Program-made: the position numbers and the translations under genes
In this document: positions 44,231-53,244 of the stretch, in pieces
How the letters are laid out: every line of letters begins with the position of its first letter
How positions within the stretch are numbered: the stretch's first letter is position 1
Notes under the pieces: generated by a model
Database searches by the model: none
Seen by the model: only the letters and a program-made list of their open reading frames with translations
What the model was told of the DNA's origin: nothing
From: Arenibacter sp040216555
Lineage (GTDB): Bacteria; Bacteroidota; Bacteroidia; Flavobacteriales; Flavobacteriaceae
DNA: 64,000 nucleotides
NCBI GenBank assembly: GCA_040216555.1
Contig: JAVJOW010000009.1
Span: 302,397-366,396, forward strand
Direction: 5' to 3'

Positions 44231-45091
44231 ATGCGAAACAATCTAATATTGCTATGCGCGCTAGTTTGCCTGGCAAGCGCTAATGCGCAGACCGGAAAGG
44301 TATTTGACGCACTCAGCATGAAGAGTGAAATCCTAAAGAGTGAAAGGAAATTTGCGGTATACCTTCCGCCGGATTATGAAACTTCCAATAGGAGTTACCC
44401 AGTGTTGTATTTGCTTCATGGCGCTGGTGACGATCAAACGGGTTGGGTGCAATTTGGAGAAGTGTTGCGTATTACGGATAATGCCATTAAAGAGGGTAAA
44501 GCTACTCCCATGATTATTGTTATGCCAGATGCCAATACGGGAACTAGGGGTTATTTTAATTCTATAAAAGGGGACTGGCGGTACGAGGATTTCTTTTTTC
44601 AGGAATTAATGCCCCATGTAGAGAAGAAGTATCGCATAAAGGGAGAGAAGCGCTATAGGGCCATAGCCGGCCTATCTATGGGTGGTGGTGGAACCTTCAT
44701 GTATGCCTTGCGCCACCCTGAGCTGTTTTCTTCGGCCTGTCCTTTAAGTGCCTATATAGGAGCCCTAAGTTTGGACGATTTTAAACAAAGACTAAAAAGT
44801 AATAATGAGAGCTATGAAGATAGCCTTCTAAGTGCCTATTATGAAAAGCACAATGCTCTATCACTTATAAAGGCTTCATCCTTAGAAGATATGAAGTCGG
44901 TTAGATGGTATATAGACTGTGGGGACGATGATTTTCTATATGAAGGAAATAGTCTAGTGCATATTGCCATGAAAAAGAAAGAGGTGCCCCATGAATATAG
45001 GGTAAGGGAAGGGCATCATAGTTGGACTTATTGGCGGGAATCCCTGCCCGTGGTATTGGAGTTTATTTCCGATGCCTTCCATCAGTATTGA
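44231..45091 (+). CDS. Secreted esterase of the Fes/esterase-D alpha/beta hydrolase family
   Basis: 286 residues from the ATG at 44231; an in-frame GTG eight codons earlier (44207) would spoil the signal peptide MRNNLILLCALVCLASANAQ. Esterase-D/IroE-like fold: nucleophile Ser in IAGLSMGGGGT, acid in DCGDDDFLYEG, His in REGHHSWTYWRES. Family members act as carbohydrate acetyl/feruloyl esterases or on siderophore esters. Substrate undetermined. Confidence 0.85.
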   Translation: MRNNLILLCALVCLASANAQTGKVFDALSMKSEILKSERKFAVYLPPDYETSNRSYPVLYLLHGAGDDQTGWVQFGEVLRITDNAIKEGKATPMIIVMPDANTGTRGYFNSIKGDWRYEDFFFQELMPHVEKKYRIKGEKRYRAIAGLSMGGGGTFMYALRHPELFSSACPLSAYIGALSLDDFKQRLKSNNESYEDSLLSAYYEKHNALSLIKASSLEDMKSVRWYIDCGDDDFLYEGNSLVHIAMKKKEVPHEYRVREGHHSWTYWRESLPVVLEFISDAFHQY

Positions 45092-45150
45092 TGTATAAAT
45101 AAGGTGAGTTAGATTGATTTTAATGGTGAATGAGTTGCTTAATGTAATGT

Positions 45151-45267
45151 TGTCCGGTCGAGCCTGCCCGTTCCGTTAAGGCGGGCGCAGTCGAGACCTC
45201 ATAGTAAAGCTGTAATTGTCAATTACCTCTTGACTGCGCCTGTCTGCCACAAGGCAGGCTCGAGGAG
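45151..45267. repeat. GTCGAG-type palindromic intergenic repeat, copy 2
   Basis: Nested stem: CGAGCCTGCC (45159-45168) pairs with GGCAGGCTCG (45253-45262), and GCGCAGTC (45185-45192) with GACTGCGC (45232-45239). It shares TGTCCGGTCGAG, GTCGAGACCTCAT-GTAAA and TTACCTCT-GACT with copy 1 at 19478-19556, so the two belong to one family. It occupies most of the 288-base gap between the esterase and the aldo/keto reductase. Confidence 0.8.
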
Positions 45268-45379
45268 ACAGAGTATTAGCTTTAATAGATTGGTCTTTAG
45301 GTATTTGTATTTAATTTTAAATTAAACTCACATTAATTAGTATCCGGGATTTCTTGGAGCAAGAAAGTAAAGAAGCAAA

Positions 45380-46351
45380 ATGGTTTTGAGAAAATTTGGT
45401 AGAACCCAGTGGGATGTCAGTGAAATAGGATACGGAATGTGGGGCATGGGAGGATGGACCGAGTCCGACGACCTTTTGTCTGCCAAGTCATTGGATCTGG
45501 CCGTTGAAAATGGCGTTAATTTTTTCGATACCGCATGGGCCTATGGCCATGGCCATAGTGAAAAATTACTAGGTGATCTGTTGCGAAGGTTTCCCAATAA
45601 TAAGCTTTATACTGCCAGTAAAATTCCGGGGAAAAATTTCAAATGGCCGGCAAAACCGGAGTATAGTTTGGAGGAATCCTATCCTACCTCACATATATTG
45701 GAATATACGGATAAGACCCTAAAAAATTTACGCACGGAGCAATTGGATTTAATGCAGTTCCATACTTGGGACGACGGTTGGACCCATCGTGAAGAATGGC
45801 AAAGGGCTGTAGAAGATTTAAAAAAGTCAGGGAAGGTAGCGGCCATGGGTATCAGTGTAAACCGCTGGGAACCCGAAAACGGCATCAAAGCTCTTAAAAC
45901 CGGCGTGTTCGATGCGGTACAGGTGATTTACAATATTTTTGACCAAGCTCCCGAGGATGTCCTTTTTCCATTATGTGAAGAGTTGGATATTGCGGTAATT
46001 GCAAGGGTTCCTTTTGACGAAGGTACCTTGACCGGGAATATAACCAAAGAGACCAAGTTTCCAGAAGGGGATTGGAGGGGGACGTATTTTGTGCCCGAGA
46101 ATTTAATTGCAAGTGCAGAAAGGGCAAACCTGTTGAGACCAGTTGTTCCTGACGGGATGACCATGGCGGAAATGGCTTTGCGCTTTATTACAATGAACAA
46201 AACGGTAAGTACTATAATACCTGGAATGCGAAAGGAAAGGAACGTTTTAATGAATACGGCTTTAAGTGATGGCAAAGGCTTAACCATGGGGTTATATAAA
46301 GAATTAAAAGGCCATAGATGGGATAGAAAACCAACTTCATGGTCACAGTAA
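45380..46351 (+). CDS. Aldo/keto reductase
   Basis: 323-residue TIM-barrel NADPH oxidoreductase. Catalytic tetrad visible: Asp and Tyr of FFDTAWAYGHGHSEKLLG, Lys of LYTASKIPGK, His of DLMQFHTWDDGW. NADP-site features near STIIPGMRKERN. No export signal. Eleven or more bases before an exported isomerase-like protein, so likely co-transcribed; they may act on related sugars. Substrate unknown. Confidence 0.9.
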   Translation: MVLRKFGRTQWDVSEIGYGMWGMGGWTESDDLLSAKSLDLAVENGVNFFDTAWAYGHGHSEKLLGDLLRRFPNNKLYTASKIPGKNFKWPAKPEYSLEESYPTSHILEYTDKTLKNLRTEQLDLMQFHTWDDGWTHREEWQRAVEDLKKSGKVAAMGISVNRWEPENGIKALKTGVFDAVQVIYNIFDQAPEDVLFPLCEELDIAVIARVPFDEGTLTGNITKETKFPEGDWRGTYFVPENLIASAERANLLRPVVPDGMTMAEMALRFITMNKTVSTIIPGMRKERNVLMNTALSDGKGLTMGLYKELKGHRWDRKPTSWSQ

Positions 46352-46368
46352 TATAAAAAAGATTGAAA

Positions 46369-47205
46369 ATGACAACGAGAAAAGAATTTTTAATGCAGTC
46401 AGGAATGTTGGCAGCAGGAGTGGTTTTATTACCATCCTTTACCTTGCATTATAAGAACCCGAAAAAGAATTTAGGGGTTCAATTGTATACCTTTCGCAAG
46501 GAGATGCTGGAAGATGCTGTGGGTACCTTAAAGCGTATAGCGGCATTGGGAATTAAACAGATTGAATCGGCACGGAGTACCAAAGGACTTTATTACGGGT
46601 TGTCACCAAAGGAAATGAAAAGCGTTTGTGAAGACCTGGGCATGACCCTTAGGAGTGGCCATGTGGCTTTGGACGAACATTGGAAGGAGACAATGGATCA
46701 GGCCGCCGAGGCCGGTCAAGAATATCTAATATGTTCCTCCATGCCTACGGAAGGACAAACGGCAGATAACTATAAGGCTGTAGCCGAGGCCTTTAATAAG
46801 GCAGGAGAAGAATGTAATAGTAGAAATATCAAATTCGGATACCATAATCACGAATATGAATTTGAATCCGAAAACGGCGAGGTGTTCTATGATATTTTAT
46901 TGAACAATACGCAAGCAAACCTTGTGCATATGGAACTTGACCTAGGCTGGGTAGTGGTTGCTGGGAAGGATCCTTTGGATTATTTTAGAAAATATGAAGG
47001 TAGGTTTCCTTTATGGCATTTGAAGGATATGGACATGGTGAAAAAGGAAAGTACGGAGTTTGGAAAAGGAGGGTTGGATATAGCCCAAATGCTTAAATAT
47101 AAAAATGAATCCGGACTGAAATATATTTTCATAGAACAAGAGGAGTATTCCAGTACCCCTTTTGAGAGTATGACGCACAATATGAAGTTCATGAAAAAAC
47201 TATAA
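46369..47205 (+). CDS. Exported TIM-barrel sugar isomerase/epimerase-like protein
   Basis: 278 residues from the ATG at 46369; a TTG two codons earlier is also in frame. N-terminus MTTRKEFLMQSGMLAAGVVLL resembles a Tat leader but has RK in place of RR. The body matches the xylose-isomerase-like / sugar phosphate isomerase-epimerase superfamily: KFGYHNHEYEF, MELDLGWVVVAGKDP, PLWHLKDMD and FIEQEEY supply the expected metal-binding Glu/Asp/His. Exported members work with Gfo/Idh enzymes on 3-keto-glycosides. Function inferred. Confidence 0.82.
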   Translation: MTTRKEFLMQSGMLAAGVVLLPSFTLHYKNPKKNLGVQLYTFRKEMLEDAVGTLKRIAALGIKQIESARSTKGLYYGLSPKEMKSVCEDLGMTLRSGHVALDEHWKETMDQAAEAGQEYLICSSMPTEGQTADNYKAVAEAFNKAGEECNSRNIKFGYHNHEYEFESENGEVFYDILLNNTQANLVHMELDLGWVVVAGKDPLDYFRKYEGRFPLWHLKDMDMVKKESTEFGKGGLDIAQMLKYKNESGLKYIFIEQEEYSSTPFESMTHNMKFMKKL

Positions 47206-47256
47206 CGGTTTTTCATGAACTCCAAAGTGAAAAGTAATACAAAGTGTTAGGTGTAG

Positions 47257-47682
47257 TTATTTGGCAAACAATTGTCCCATATCCTTAAATGCCTTGAATT
47301 CCAGGGCATTTCCTGCAGGGTCCAGAAAGAACATAGTGGCCTGTTCGCCAACCTCTCCCTTAAAACGGATATAGGGCTCAATAACAAAGCGTACCCCTTT
47401 TTCAATAAGTTCTTCGGAAAAGGATTTAAAGGTGTCCCAAGGGAGCACAACACCGTAATGAGGTACTGGAACATCCTTGCCATCTACTGGGTTAACGTGC
47501 AATTCTTCGTCCTTGGCCTTGGGTTTGTAATGGATTACCAATTGGTGACCGAACAGATTAAAGTCTACCCATTGATCACTGCTTCTTCCCTCTTCACAAT
47601 TTAATATCTTTCCGTAAAAGGTACGGCATTCGGCCAAATTATGGACGGGAATGGCGATATGGAAGGGAGTGATTTCAGGCAT
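47257..47682 (-). CDS. VOC/glyoxalase-superfamily protein
   Basis: 141 residues, one vicinal-oxygen-chelate unit pair. PFHIAIPVHNLAECRTFYGKIL at the start, HQLVIHYKP in the middle, and FFLDPAGNALEFKAF at the end with the typical metal-ligand Glu. Known families include glyoxalases, dioxygenases and resistance proteins, so a precise reaction cannot be assigned. Cytoplasmic, monocistronic. Confidence 0.85.
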   Translation of the reverse strand: MPEITPFHIAIPVHNLAECRTFYGKILNCEEGRSSDQWVDFNLFGHQLVIHYKPKAKDEELHVNPVDGKDVPVPHYGVVLPWDTFKSFSEELIEKGVRFVIEPYIRFKGEVGEQATMFFLDPAGNALEFKAFKDMGQLFAK

Positions 47683-47784
47683 AGTTTTAAATTTTTAATT
47701 TACGGAACACGGGTTGAAAAACTTTCTAAAAATAAGCATATTTTAAAAAGAAAATAGGTTAGGGTATAAAATAGCGCTAAAAAT

Positions 47785-48624
47785 TTAAGACAATAGAAAG
47801 TCCACTATCTGTATGTTGATCTCCTCTTGGTGTAGGGAATGGCCAAGCCCGGTGGTTTTTATTAAGCTACTATTTTTCCAGTTTTGGTGCAGACGTTCGG
47901 AAGCATTGAACGGGGTTATTGTATCCCGTTCATCATGTATGATCAGCCCTTTTTGGGCAATGGATTTAGCAAACTTAGGGGTGGAAATTTCGTTTATGCG
48001 ATAGTTGAAATGCTCATACACGTGCTTGTCCAAAGCCTCTAAAACTTTATTGTTGAACTTGACCAGGTTTTGGTAATGCGCCATTAATTCGGACAGTTCG
48101 GCCGGGGCTCCCAAAGTCACTATTTTTTCAATGGAGGTGTTCGGATTTTGATATTGATTGTGAAGTGTGGCAAGTCCCCCCATGGAATGCCCAATAATGT
48201 GTTTGGGTCGGTATAGGTCTATGAGCTGCCGAGCACTGTCCGCATAGGTGACCACATTTAATCTATTTCCTTCTGAATATCCATGGCCCGGCGCATCAAA
48301 GGCAATGATATTGAATTCCTTTTCCTGTAATTTTTCAATGAGATATCGCCACCTAAAAGCATTGCTTTCCCAACCGTGTATCAAAAGAACGGTTTCCCCA
48401 GTTCCAGGCCATTCATAGGTCTGCAGTCCAGTGTTGTTCACTGTAATCCTTTTGCCCAAATACTCTTGTAGATATTCTTGTTGAACTGGTAGTATCCTGC
48501 CCTTTCTTGGGGTCGTAAAAGTTTTGAATGCCTTTTTGCCCGCTTCCTTTTCTGAGAAAAGAGCGGTGGAATTAAAGTAGGCACCGTAGGATAGTGCTAA
48601 AGTGCGGTATAATAGTTTTCGCAT
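47785..48624 (-). CDS. Alpha/beta hydrolase
   Basis: 279 residues. Oxyanion loop LLIHGWESNAFRW, nucleophile Ser in IIGHSMGGLATL, acid in IIHDERDTITPF, and His in GLGHSLHQEEI. An N-terminal stretch of about 60 residues precedes the hydrolase core; no convincing signal peptide. Esterase or lipase-like; substrate unknown. Thirteen bases upstream on the same strand ends a lipoprotein gene, so the two may form an operon. Confidence 0.85.
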   Translation of the reverse strand: MRKLLYRTLALSYGAYFNSTALFSEKEAGKKAFKTFTTPRKGRILPVQQEYLQEYLGKRITVNNTGLQTYEWPGTGETVLLIHGWESNAFRWRYLIEKLQEKEFNIIAFDAPGHGYSEGNRLNVVTYADSARQLIDLYRPKHIIGHSMGGLATLHNQYQNPNTSIEKIVTLGAPAELSELMAHYQNLVKFNNKVLEALDKHVYEHFNYRINEISTPKFAKSIAQKGLIIHDERDTITPFNASERLHQNWKNSSLIKTTGLGHSLHQEEINIQIVDFLLS

Positions 48625-48637
48625 AGAATCGTTGCTG

Positions 48638-49186
48638 TTATTCCCAGCCCACCATCATGTATTTAATTTTTGCCTTGTCCGGTATCTGAACAGCTTCAAT
48701 ATCGCTGTTGTTGCCATATTGAAGGTTGCTGGGAAGTTCGGTCTTGGCAATGGTGAAATAGGCGTCGGAGTCCTTTAGGAAAATCACCACATTATTGAGG
48801 GCGGTTACAATTTTTTTAATACTATGTTTGTCTTTGATGTCTTTAAAGGTGCTATTTAGTCCAACGCCTTTTTCGGTAACATATCTTGGATCGTAAATAC
48901 GGATAATCTCAATTTTTGGAATACTATCCTTGTTGGGGGTAAGGGTGAGTAAATGCTGGCCTCCCTTTTCATAAATGTTAATCTTTTTTACTGCTGCACC
49001 AATTCTGGTGTTTGCGGTATCCTTTACTATGGAATCACTGGCAAATACAGTATCAATTTCATCAATGGTATTGGATTTCATCAATTTGCCTACTTGGTCA
49101 TTGGCAATTACAAAATCTGTATTGGTGTTACATTGTATAAAGAGTAGCGAGCTTAGTGCTACGGCAAAAATCGATTTTCTTATCAT
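48638..49186 (-). CDS. Putative lipoprotein of unknown function
   Basis: 182 residues. Signal peptide MIRKSIFAVALSSLLFIQC with lipidation at Cys19. Mature part is mixed alpha/beta with IEIIRIYDPRY and FKDIKDKHSIKKIVTALNN, and no recognised domain. It looks like a periplasmic protein of a family common in Flavobacteriaceae, but this is an impression only. Lies just upstream of the alpha/beta hydrolase. Confidence 0.7.
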   Translation of the reverse strand: MIRKSIFAVALSSLLFIQCNTNTDFVIANDQVGKLMKSNTIDEIDTVFASDSIVKDTANTRIGAAVKKINIYEKGGQHLLTLTPNKDSIPKIEIIRIYDPRYVTEKGVGLNSTFKDIKDKHSIKKIVTALNNVVIFLKDSDAYFTIAKTELPSNLQYGNNSDIEAVQIPDKAKIKYMMVGWE

Positions 49187-49252
49187 TTTAAAGCGTAAAA
49201 GGTATTTTTAAAAATTAATTTTTTTAATCCTGTTTTACAATAGTCCAAAGGA

Positions 49253-50770
49253 TTATCTCATGACTTTCTTTAATACACCCAGAACTCCCCTTATAAAAGT
49301 AGCACTTGTCAATACTTTTATTACTGGGTTTTGGCGTGTACTCGCCCTTCTTGTTGTAGATTTGGTGGATCTGCTGCTGGAAGTGGTCTTTTCCTCTTCG
49401 GCCAGTTTTTCCGCCCGTTCAATTTTATTGTTAAGCAGTTCATAGGCGCTTTCCCTGTCAATAACTTCGTTGTATTTTCTAACCAGTTTGGATTTGTCTA
49501 TTACCTCCTTAAGTTCACTATCGGTAAGAATATCCATCCGGCTCATAGGAGCCCTTAGCATAGTGGCCGCTAAGGGTGTTGGTCTTCCCTTTTCATCGAG
49601 GGCGCTGATCAAGGCCTCCCCAATGCCCAGGGAAGTTAAAACTTCCTTGGTGTCATAAAATTCTGAAATGGGATAGTTTTCTGCGGTAAGCTTAATGGCT
49701 TTCCTGTCTTTTGCCGTAAATGCACGTAAAGCATGTTGCACCTTTAGACCCAATTGGGAAAGAACGGCATCCGGAACATCGGTGGGGTTTTGGGTTACAA
49801 AATATACCCCAATTCCTTTGGAACGTATCAATTTGACAATATTCTCAATTTGATTTAATAGTGCTTTTGAGGCCTCGTTAAAAATAAGGTGTGCCTCGTC
49901 TATAAACAGGACCAATTCCGGTCTGCCCGTATCCCCCTGTTCTGGAAAGGTATCATAAATTTCTGCCAGCAGGCTCAGCATAAAGGTAGAGAACAATTTA
50001 GGACGGTCCTGAATATCGGTTAAGCGAAGAATATTGATATATCCTCTCCCATTTTCATCGATACGCGTAAGGTCTTCTACATCAAAGGATTTTTCTCCAA
50101 AAAATAGTTCGGCACCTTGCTGTTCCAGTTCTATGATTTTTCTTAGTATGGTCCCGGTAGAACTGGTAGATATTCGCCCATAGGAATCGGAAAATTCCTT
50201 TTTACCTTCCTCTGTGGCGTATTGCAATACTTTTTTAAAATCCTTGAGGTCCAACAAGGGAAGCTTATTGTCATCACAATATTTAAAAACAACCGCTACA
50301 ATACCTTCCTGTGTAACTGAAAGATCCAAAATTCGGCTCAGGAGAACCGGTCCAAATTCTGAAACCGTGGCCCTCAATTTTACACCGTCCTGTTCGGAGA
50401 GCGACAGTATTTCCACAGGAAAAGCTTTGGGCGTAAAGGGCAGGCTACCTATTTTAGCGTGACGTTCATCAATCTTTGCATGCCCGGGACTGGGTTGTGC
50501 CAGACCACTAAGATCCCCTTTAAGGTCCATAAGTAATACGGGAATTCCTTTGTCCGAAAGGTTTTCTGCAATTACCTGAAGCGTTTTGGTCTTTCCGGTA
50601 CCGGTTGCCCCGGCGATGAGACCATGTCTGTTTAGTGTTTTTAATGGGATCTTAACATGTGCATCTGTTATTGTTTCCCCGTTGAGCATTGCGGCTCCCA
50701 TGGTAATAAAGTCGCCTTTTGTGGTATATCCTTCCTCGATATGTGCAAAGAATTTGTCTTTGATGTCCAT
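49253..50770 (-). CDS. HerA-like ATPase (DUF853 family)
   Basis: 505 residues from the ATG at 50770, giving MDIKDKFFAHIEEGY; the frame opens 13 codons earlier but that part is not conserved-looking. Walker A in AGATGTGKTKTLQVIAE near residues 51-67 and Walker B in ELVLFIDEAHLIF. A C-terminal basic, Ser/Thr/Arg-rich tail follows residue 460. DUF853/YjgR proteins are HerA/FtsK-type hexameric ATPases of unclear role, sometimes linked to DNA processing. No NurA nuclease or defence gene adjacent. Confidence 0.88.
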   Translation of the reverse strand: MDIKDKFFAHIEEGYTTKGDFITMGAAMLNGETITDAHVKIPLKTLNRHGLIAGATGTGKTKTLQVIAENLSDKGIPVLLMDLKGDLSGLAQPSPGHAKIDERHAKIGSLPFTPKAFPVEILSLSEQDGVKLRATVSEFGPVLLSRILDLSVTQEGIVAVVFKYCDDNKLPLLDLKDFKKVLQYATEEGKKEFSDSYGRISTSSTGTILRKIIELEQQGAELFFGEKSFDVEDLTRIDENGRGYINILRLTDIQDRPKLFSTFMLSLLAEIYDTFPEQGDTGRPELVLFIDEAHLIFNEASKALLNQIENIVKLIRSKGIGVYFVTQNPTDVPDAVLSQLGLKVQHALRAFTAKDRKAIKLTAENYPISEFYDTKEVLTSLGIGEALISALDEKGRPTPLAATMLRAPMSRMDILTDSELKEVIDKSKLVRKYNEVIDRESAYELLNNKIERAEKLAEEEKTTSSSRSTKSTTRRASTRQNPVIKVLTSATFIRGVLGVLKKVMR

Positions 50771-51030
50771 TGCGCTAATTTTTGATAAAAATAGGCTAAT
50801 TTTCATCAAAAGAAAAGTTGTTGGTTTTTAAGTTAGTCTTATACTCAGTTAGTTGGTTTCTACATTTATGTTAGACTATTGTGCTTCTCTCTTGGTCAAA
50901 TCCCAAGTAATTTCTATAACTACTATTTCGAAAAGCTTATTCTAAATTGGAATTTATCTTTTTATTCCTATTTTACCGGTAACTTAAAAGCTCAATTTAA
51001 ATTTCAGTTAATGATAGTAGATTTTAGAAG
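50771..51030. other. Gene-free stretch
   Basis: Between the HerA-like gene and the propeller pseudogene. AT-rich, with no open frame of note and no strong hairpin. It may contain the HerA promoter on the minus strand, but no confident TAnnTTTG was found. Confidence 0.5.
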
Positions 51031-51031
51031 A

Positions 51032-51475
51032 ATCTGTGTTTTTTTATAGTCCTAAGTCTTTTTATTTCAGATTTTCGGGCTCAAACGGATGTTCCAAAAT
51101 TGAATTTTGTAAATATTAAGGAGGGTATATCCAAAGTAGGGGTTTTTTCCATTTTACAGGATGACTATGGTTTTATTTGAGCCGGCACCAACGGTTCTGG
51201 ATGGTACTACTATGATGGGATAGATTATTAATCCTACAAACATATTAATAATGATTCCACCTCGAATAGCAGTAGCCAAATCAATTGTTATTATCTGGAA
51301 AATAGGAATTGAATTTGGGCGGAACTCGGGTTGTATCAAAACTTAATGATTGCGAAGAGGACAGGTTTAAAGTACCACATATCCAATCCCAAAAAATTAA
51401 AAGGGCTTGGCTATATTATTCATTCCCGCGGTAAAGAGGATGTGTCTGGGAAACCTTATTCAGAATGCCACTAAT
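51032..51475 (+). pseudogene. Decayed N-terminus of a two-component-regulator propeller sensor
   Basis: One frame reads a signal-peptide-like LCFFIVLSLFISDFRAQ, then TDVPKLNFVNIKEGIS, then SILQDDYGFI-stop-AGTNGSGWYYYDGIDY-stop-SYKHINNDSTS, and QINCYYLENRN-stop-IWAELG. The stops replace Trp, Lys and Arg of the reg_prop pattern DxxGFIWAGTxxGLxxYDG. Further remnants (DRFKVPHIQSQ) need frame changes. Such proteins are periplasmic beta-propeller sensors of hybrid two-component systems. Only about 150 codons remain, with at least three in-frame stops, so it is a dead fragment. Confidence 0.75.
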
Positions 51476-51491
51476 ACGCCAATGTTTGAGT

Positions 51492-51890
51492 TTATTCCGT
51501 CAATTCCAGATATTTCATTAGTAGCGGTATTTTTTCAATTTTCTCCCTGGTCAATGGCTTTTGAATATAATTGACTATGTTGGGATAGGTTTTTGATTTT
51601 GCCAAATCCGTATTATCCGCAGAGGAGGTCAAGATTATGGTGTTTACCTTGTTTTTTAACCCATATTTGGAAATTTCGTCCATAAACTCCCAGCCGTTCA
51701 TCACTGGCATGTTAATGTCCAATAGCAGCAAAAAGTTTATATTTCGGTCCTTGTTCCCAAGTATATAGTCCAACACTTCTTTGCCGTTTTTAAACTGTTC
51801 AATTTTGGAATTGGTGTATTTTGAAAACAGCTTGTTATGCAAAAAAAGAATTACGGGATCGTCATCTACTTGCAATAATCTGTAGGCCAT
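51492..51890 (-). CDS. Single-domain response regulator
   Basis: 132 residues, CheY-like receiver only, no output domain. Starts at the ATG giving MAYRLLQVDDDPVIL; the acidic pocket is DDD at residues 9-11, phospho-acceptor Asp58 in LLLLDINMPVMNG, then the conserved Thr/Ser and Lys of IILTSS and IQKPL. Its start overlaps the end of the upstream PAS protein by 29 bases, a translationally coupled pair. Confidence 0.9.
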   Translation of the reverse strand: MAYRLLQVDDDPVILFLHNKLFSKYTNSKIEQFKNGKEVLDYILGNKDRNINFLLLLDINMPVMNGWEFMDEISKYGLKNKVNTIILTSSADNTDLAKSKTYPNIVNYIQKPLTREKIEKIPLLMKYLELTE

Positions 51891-53244
51891 TATTTTTCTC
51901 TTTAATTTGGGTGGCGTTAATAACCTGGGCAATATTTTTTGTCATTATATCCATTTCATTGGCCGAATTTATTATTTCCGTGTTGATATAATGCCTTTCT
52001 TCATTACATACGGATTCCTGGTCGTTTAGTAAATTTATGAGCCCCATTAAACGTACCAGAGGAGCCCTAAGCTCGTGCGATTGCATCCAGCCGATCTTTT
52101 TCAGGCTCTTATTTTGATTTTCAATAAATTCCAAATATTTCATTTTTTCAGAAATATCTATGGCAATAACCTGCCTGCATTTTTTGCCATTATAGGTAAT
52201 GGGGCTGCTGTAAAGATGAACCAGCATAATTTCCCCTTTCTTCGTAAAATGCTTAAAGTATCCGTCAAATAGGTTGTGATAATCGTTCCGAGTAATCTTA
52301 ACCTGATTTTCCAAGGCTTTCAATTCACTTTTGGGCCTAATATCCGCTATGGTCATGGTCAAAAACTCTTTCTTACTAAACCCATATTTTTTTATGGCAG
52401 CCGTATTTATATTTTGAAAGGCTAGACTTTCCAAGTCATACACCCAGGAAGGCTGCGGGGAATGCTGAAAAAGATTATAGTATTTTGTTTCAGATTCTTT
52501 TAGTTGTTCGGTATATATTTTTTCGTTGGTGATATCTGTAATAACAATGTCTAGATAACAGCTCCCATCCTTATCTTTTATAGGTGTTCCTACACCTTGA
52601 CACCAAATAATATTTTTCTTTGTGGAAACCACGCGCCACTGGCATTTGAAAAATTCCATTTTCGTAAAGGAATTGATCAGGGAAGATCTAATTATGCCAA
52701 GATCGTCCTTGTGTGCCAGATTGCGCAAATAGTCCGCATCCTGTAACAGGGTTTCACATGGAATGTTCCAATGCCTTAAGGCCTCTTTGCTTATATATTC
52801 TACTTTAATATTTCGGTCGGAATCTTGTCGCAACCTCAGAATTATTATGGAAACGTTCTTAAGAATGGATTTTAATTGCGAATTTTTCTTCTTCTTGTCC
52901 GTGACCTCCTTTAGGGTTCCAATGCCTAAAATAGGATTATTGCTAGTGCTGAATTCACTGGCTAGACCTGATTCTTTGATCCATCTCCAGGATCCATCTT
53001 TATGCTTAAACCTATAGGATATTTCAAAGGAATGGTCCATCCCTTTTTTAAATGCCTTCCATGCATTTTGTAGAAGTTCAAAATCACCGGGATAGAACAA
53101 TTTCCTAAAATGGCCGGAAGCAAATGCTTGGTCTTTGGGATCGTTGTATCCCAAAACGCTAAGAATTAAATCATTATTCTTGAAAATGGGGTCTTCCTCG
53201 CTCCATCTCCACCCATAATGTTTGTTCACAAATCCCATATTCAT
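51862..53244 (-). CDS. Triple-PAS protein with HisKA helix but no ATPase domain
   Basis: 460 residues, cytoplasmic. Three PAS/PAC units at about 1-115, 120-240 and 250-370 (SYRFKHKDGSWRWIKE, CQWRVVSTKKNIIWCQG, GYFKKHFTKKGEI-type strands). A HisKA-like helix follows with the H-box SHELRAPLVRLMGL near residue 395. The protein ends about 65 residues later, and the N, G1, F and G2 boxes of HATPase_c are absent. It therefore cannot autophosphorylate alone and may be phosphorylated by another kinase. Encoded with an overlapping response regulator. Confidence 0.85.
   Translation of the reverse strand: MNMGFVNKHYGWRWSEEDPIFKNNDLILSVLGYNDPKDQAFASGHFRKLFYPGDFELLQNAWKAFKKGMDHSFEISYRFKHKDGSWRWIKESGLASEFSTSNNPILGIGTLKEVTDKKKKNSQLKSILKNVSIIILRLRQDSDRNIKVEYISKEALRHWNIPCETLLQDADYLRNLAHKDDLGIIRSSLINSFTKMEFFKCQWRVVSTKKNIIWCQGVGTPIKDKDGSCYLDIVITDITNEKIYTEQLKESETKYYNLFQHSPQPSWVYDLESLAFQNINTAAIKKYGFSKKEFLTMTIADIRPKSELKALENQVKITRNDYHNLFDGYFKHFTKKGEIMLVHLYSSPITYNGKKCRQVIAIDISEKMKYLEFIENQNKSLKKIGWMQSHELRAPLVRLMGLINLLNDQESVCNEERHYINTEIINSANEMDIMTKNIAQVINATQIKEKNNGLQIIASR

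Noticed and set aside
49253..50770. HerA-like ATPase as part of a defence system such as SIR2-HerA or DUF4297-HerA
   Set aside because: The neighbours are an unknown lipoprotein and a dead sensor fragment, with no SIR2, nuclease or DUF4297 gene; DUF853 proteins are widespread housekeeping ATPases.
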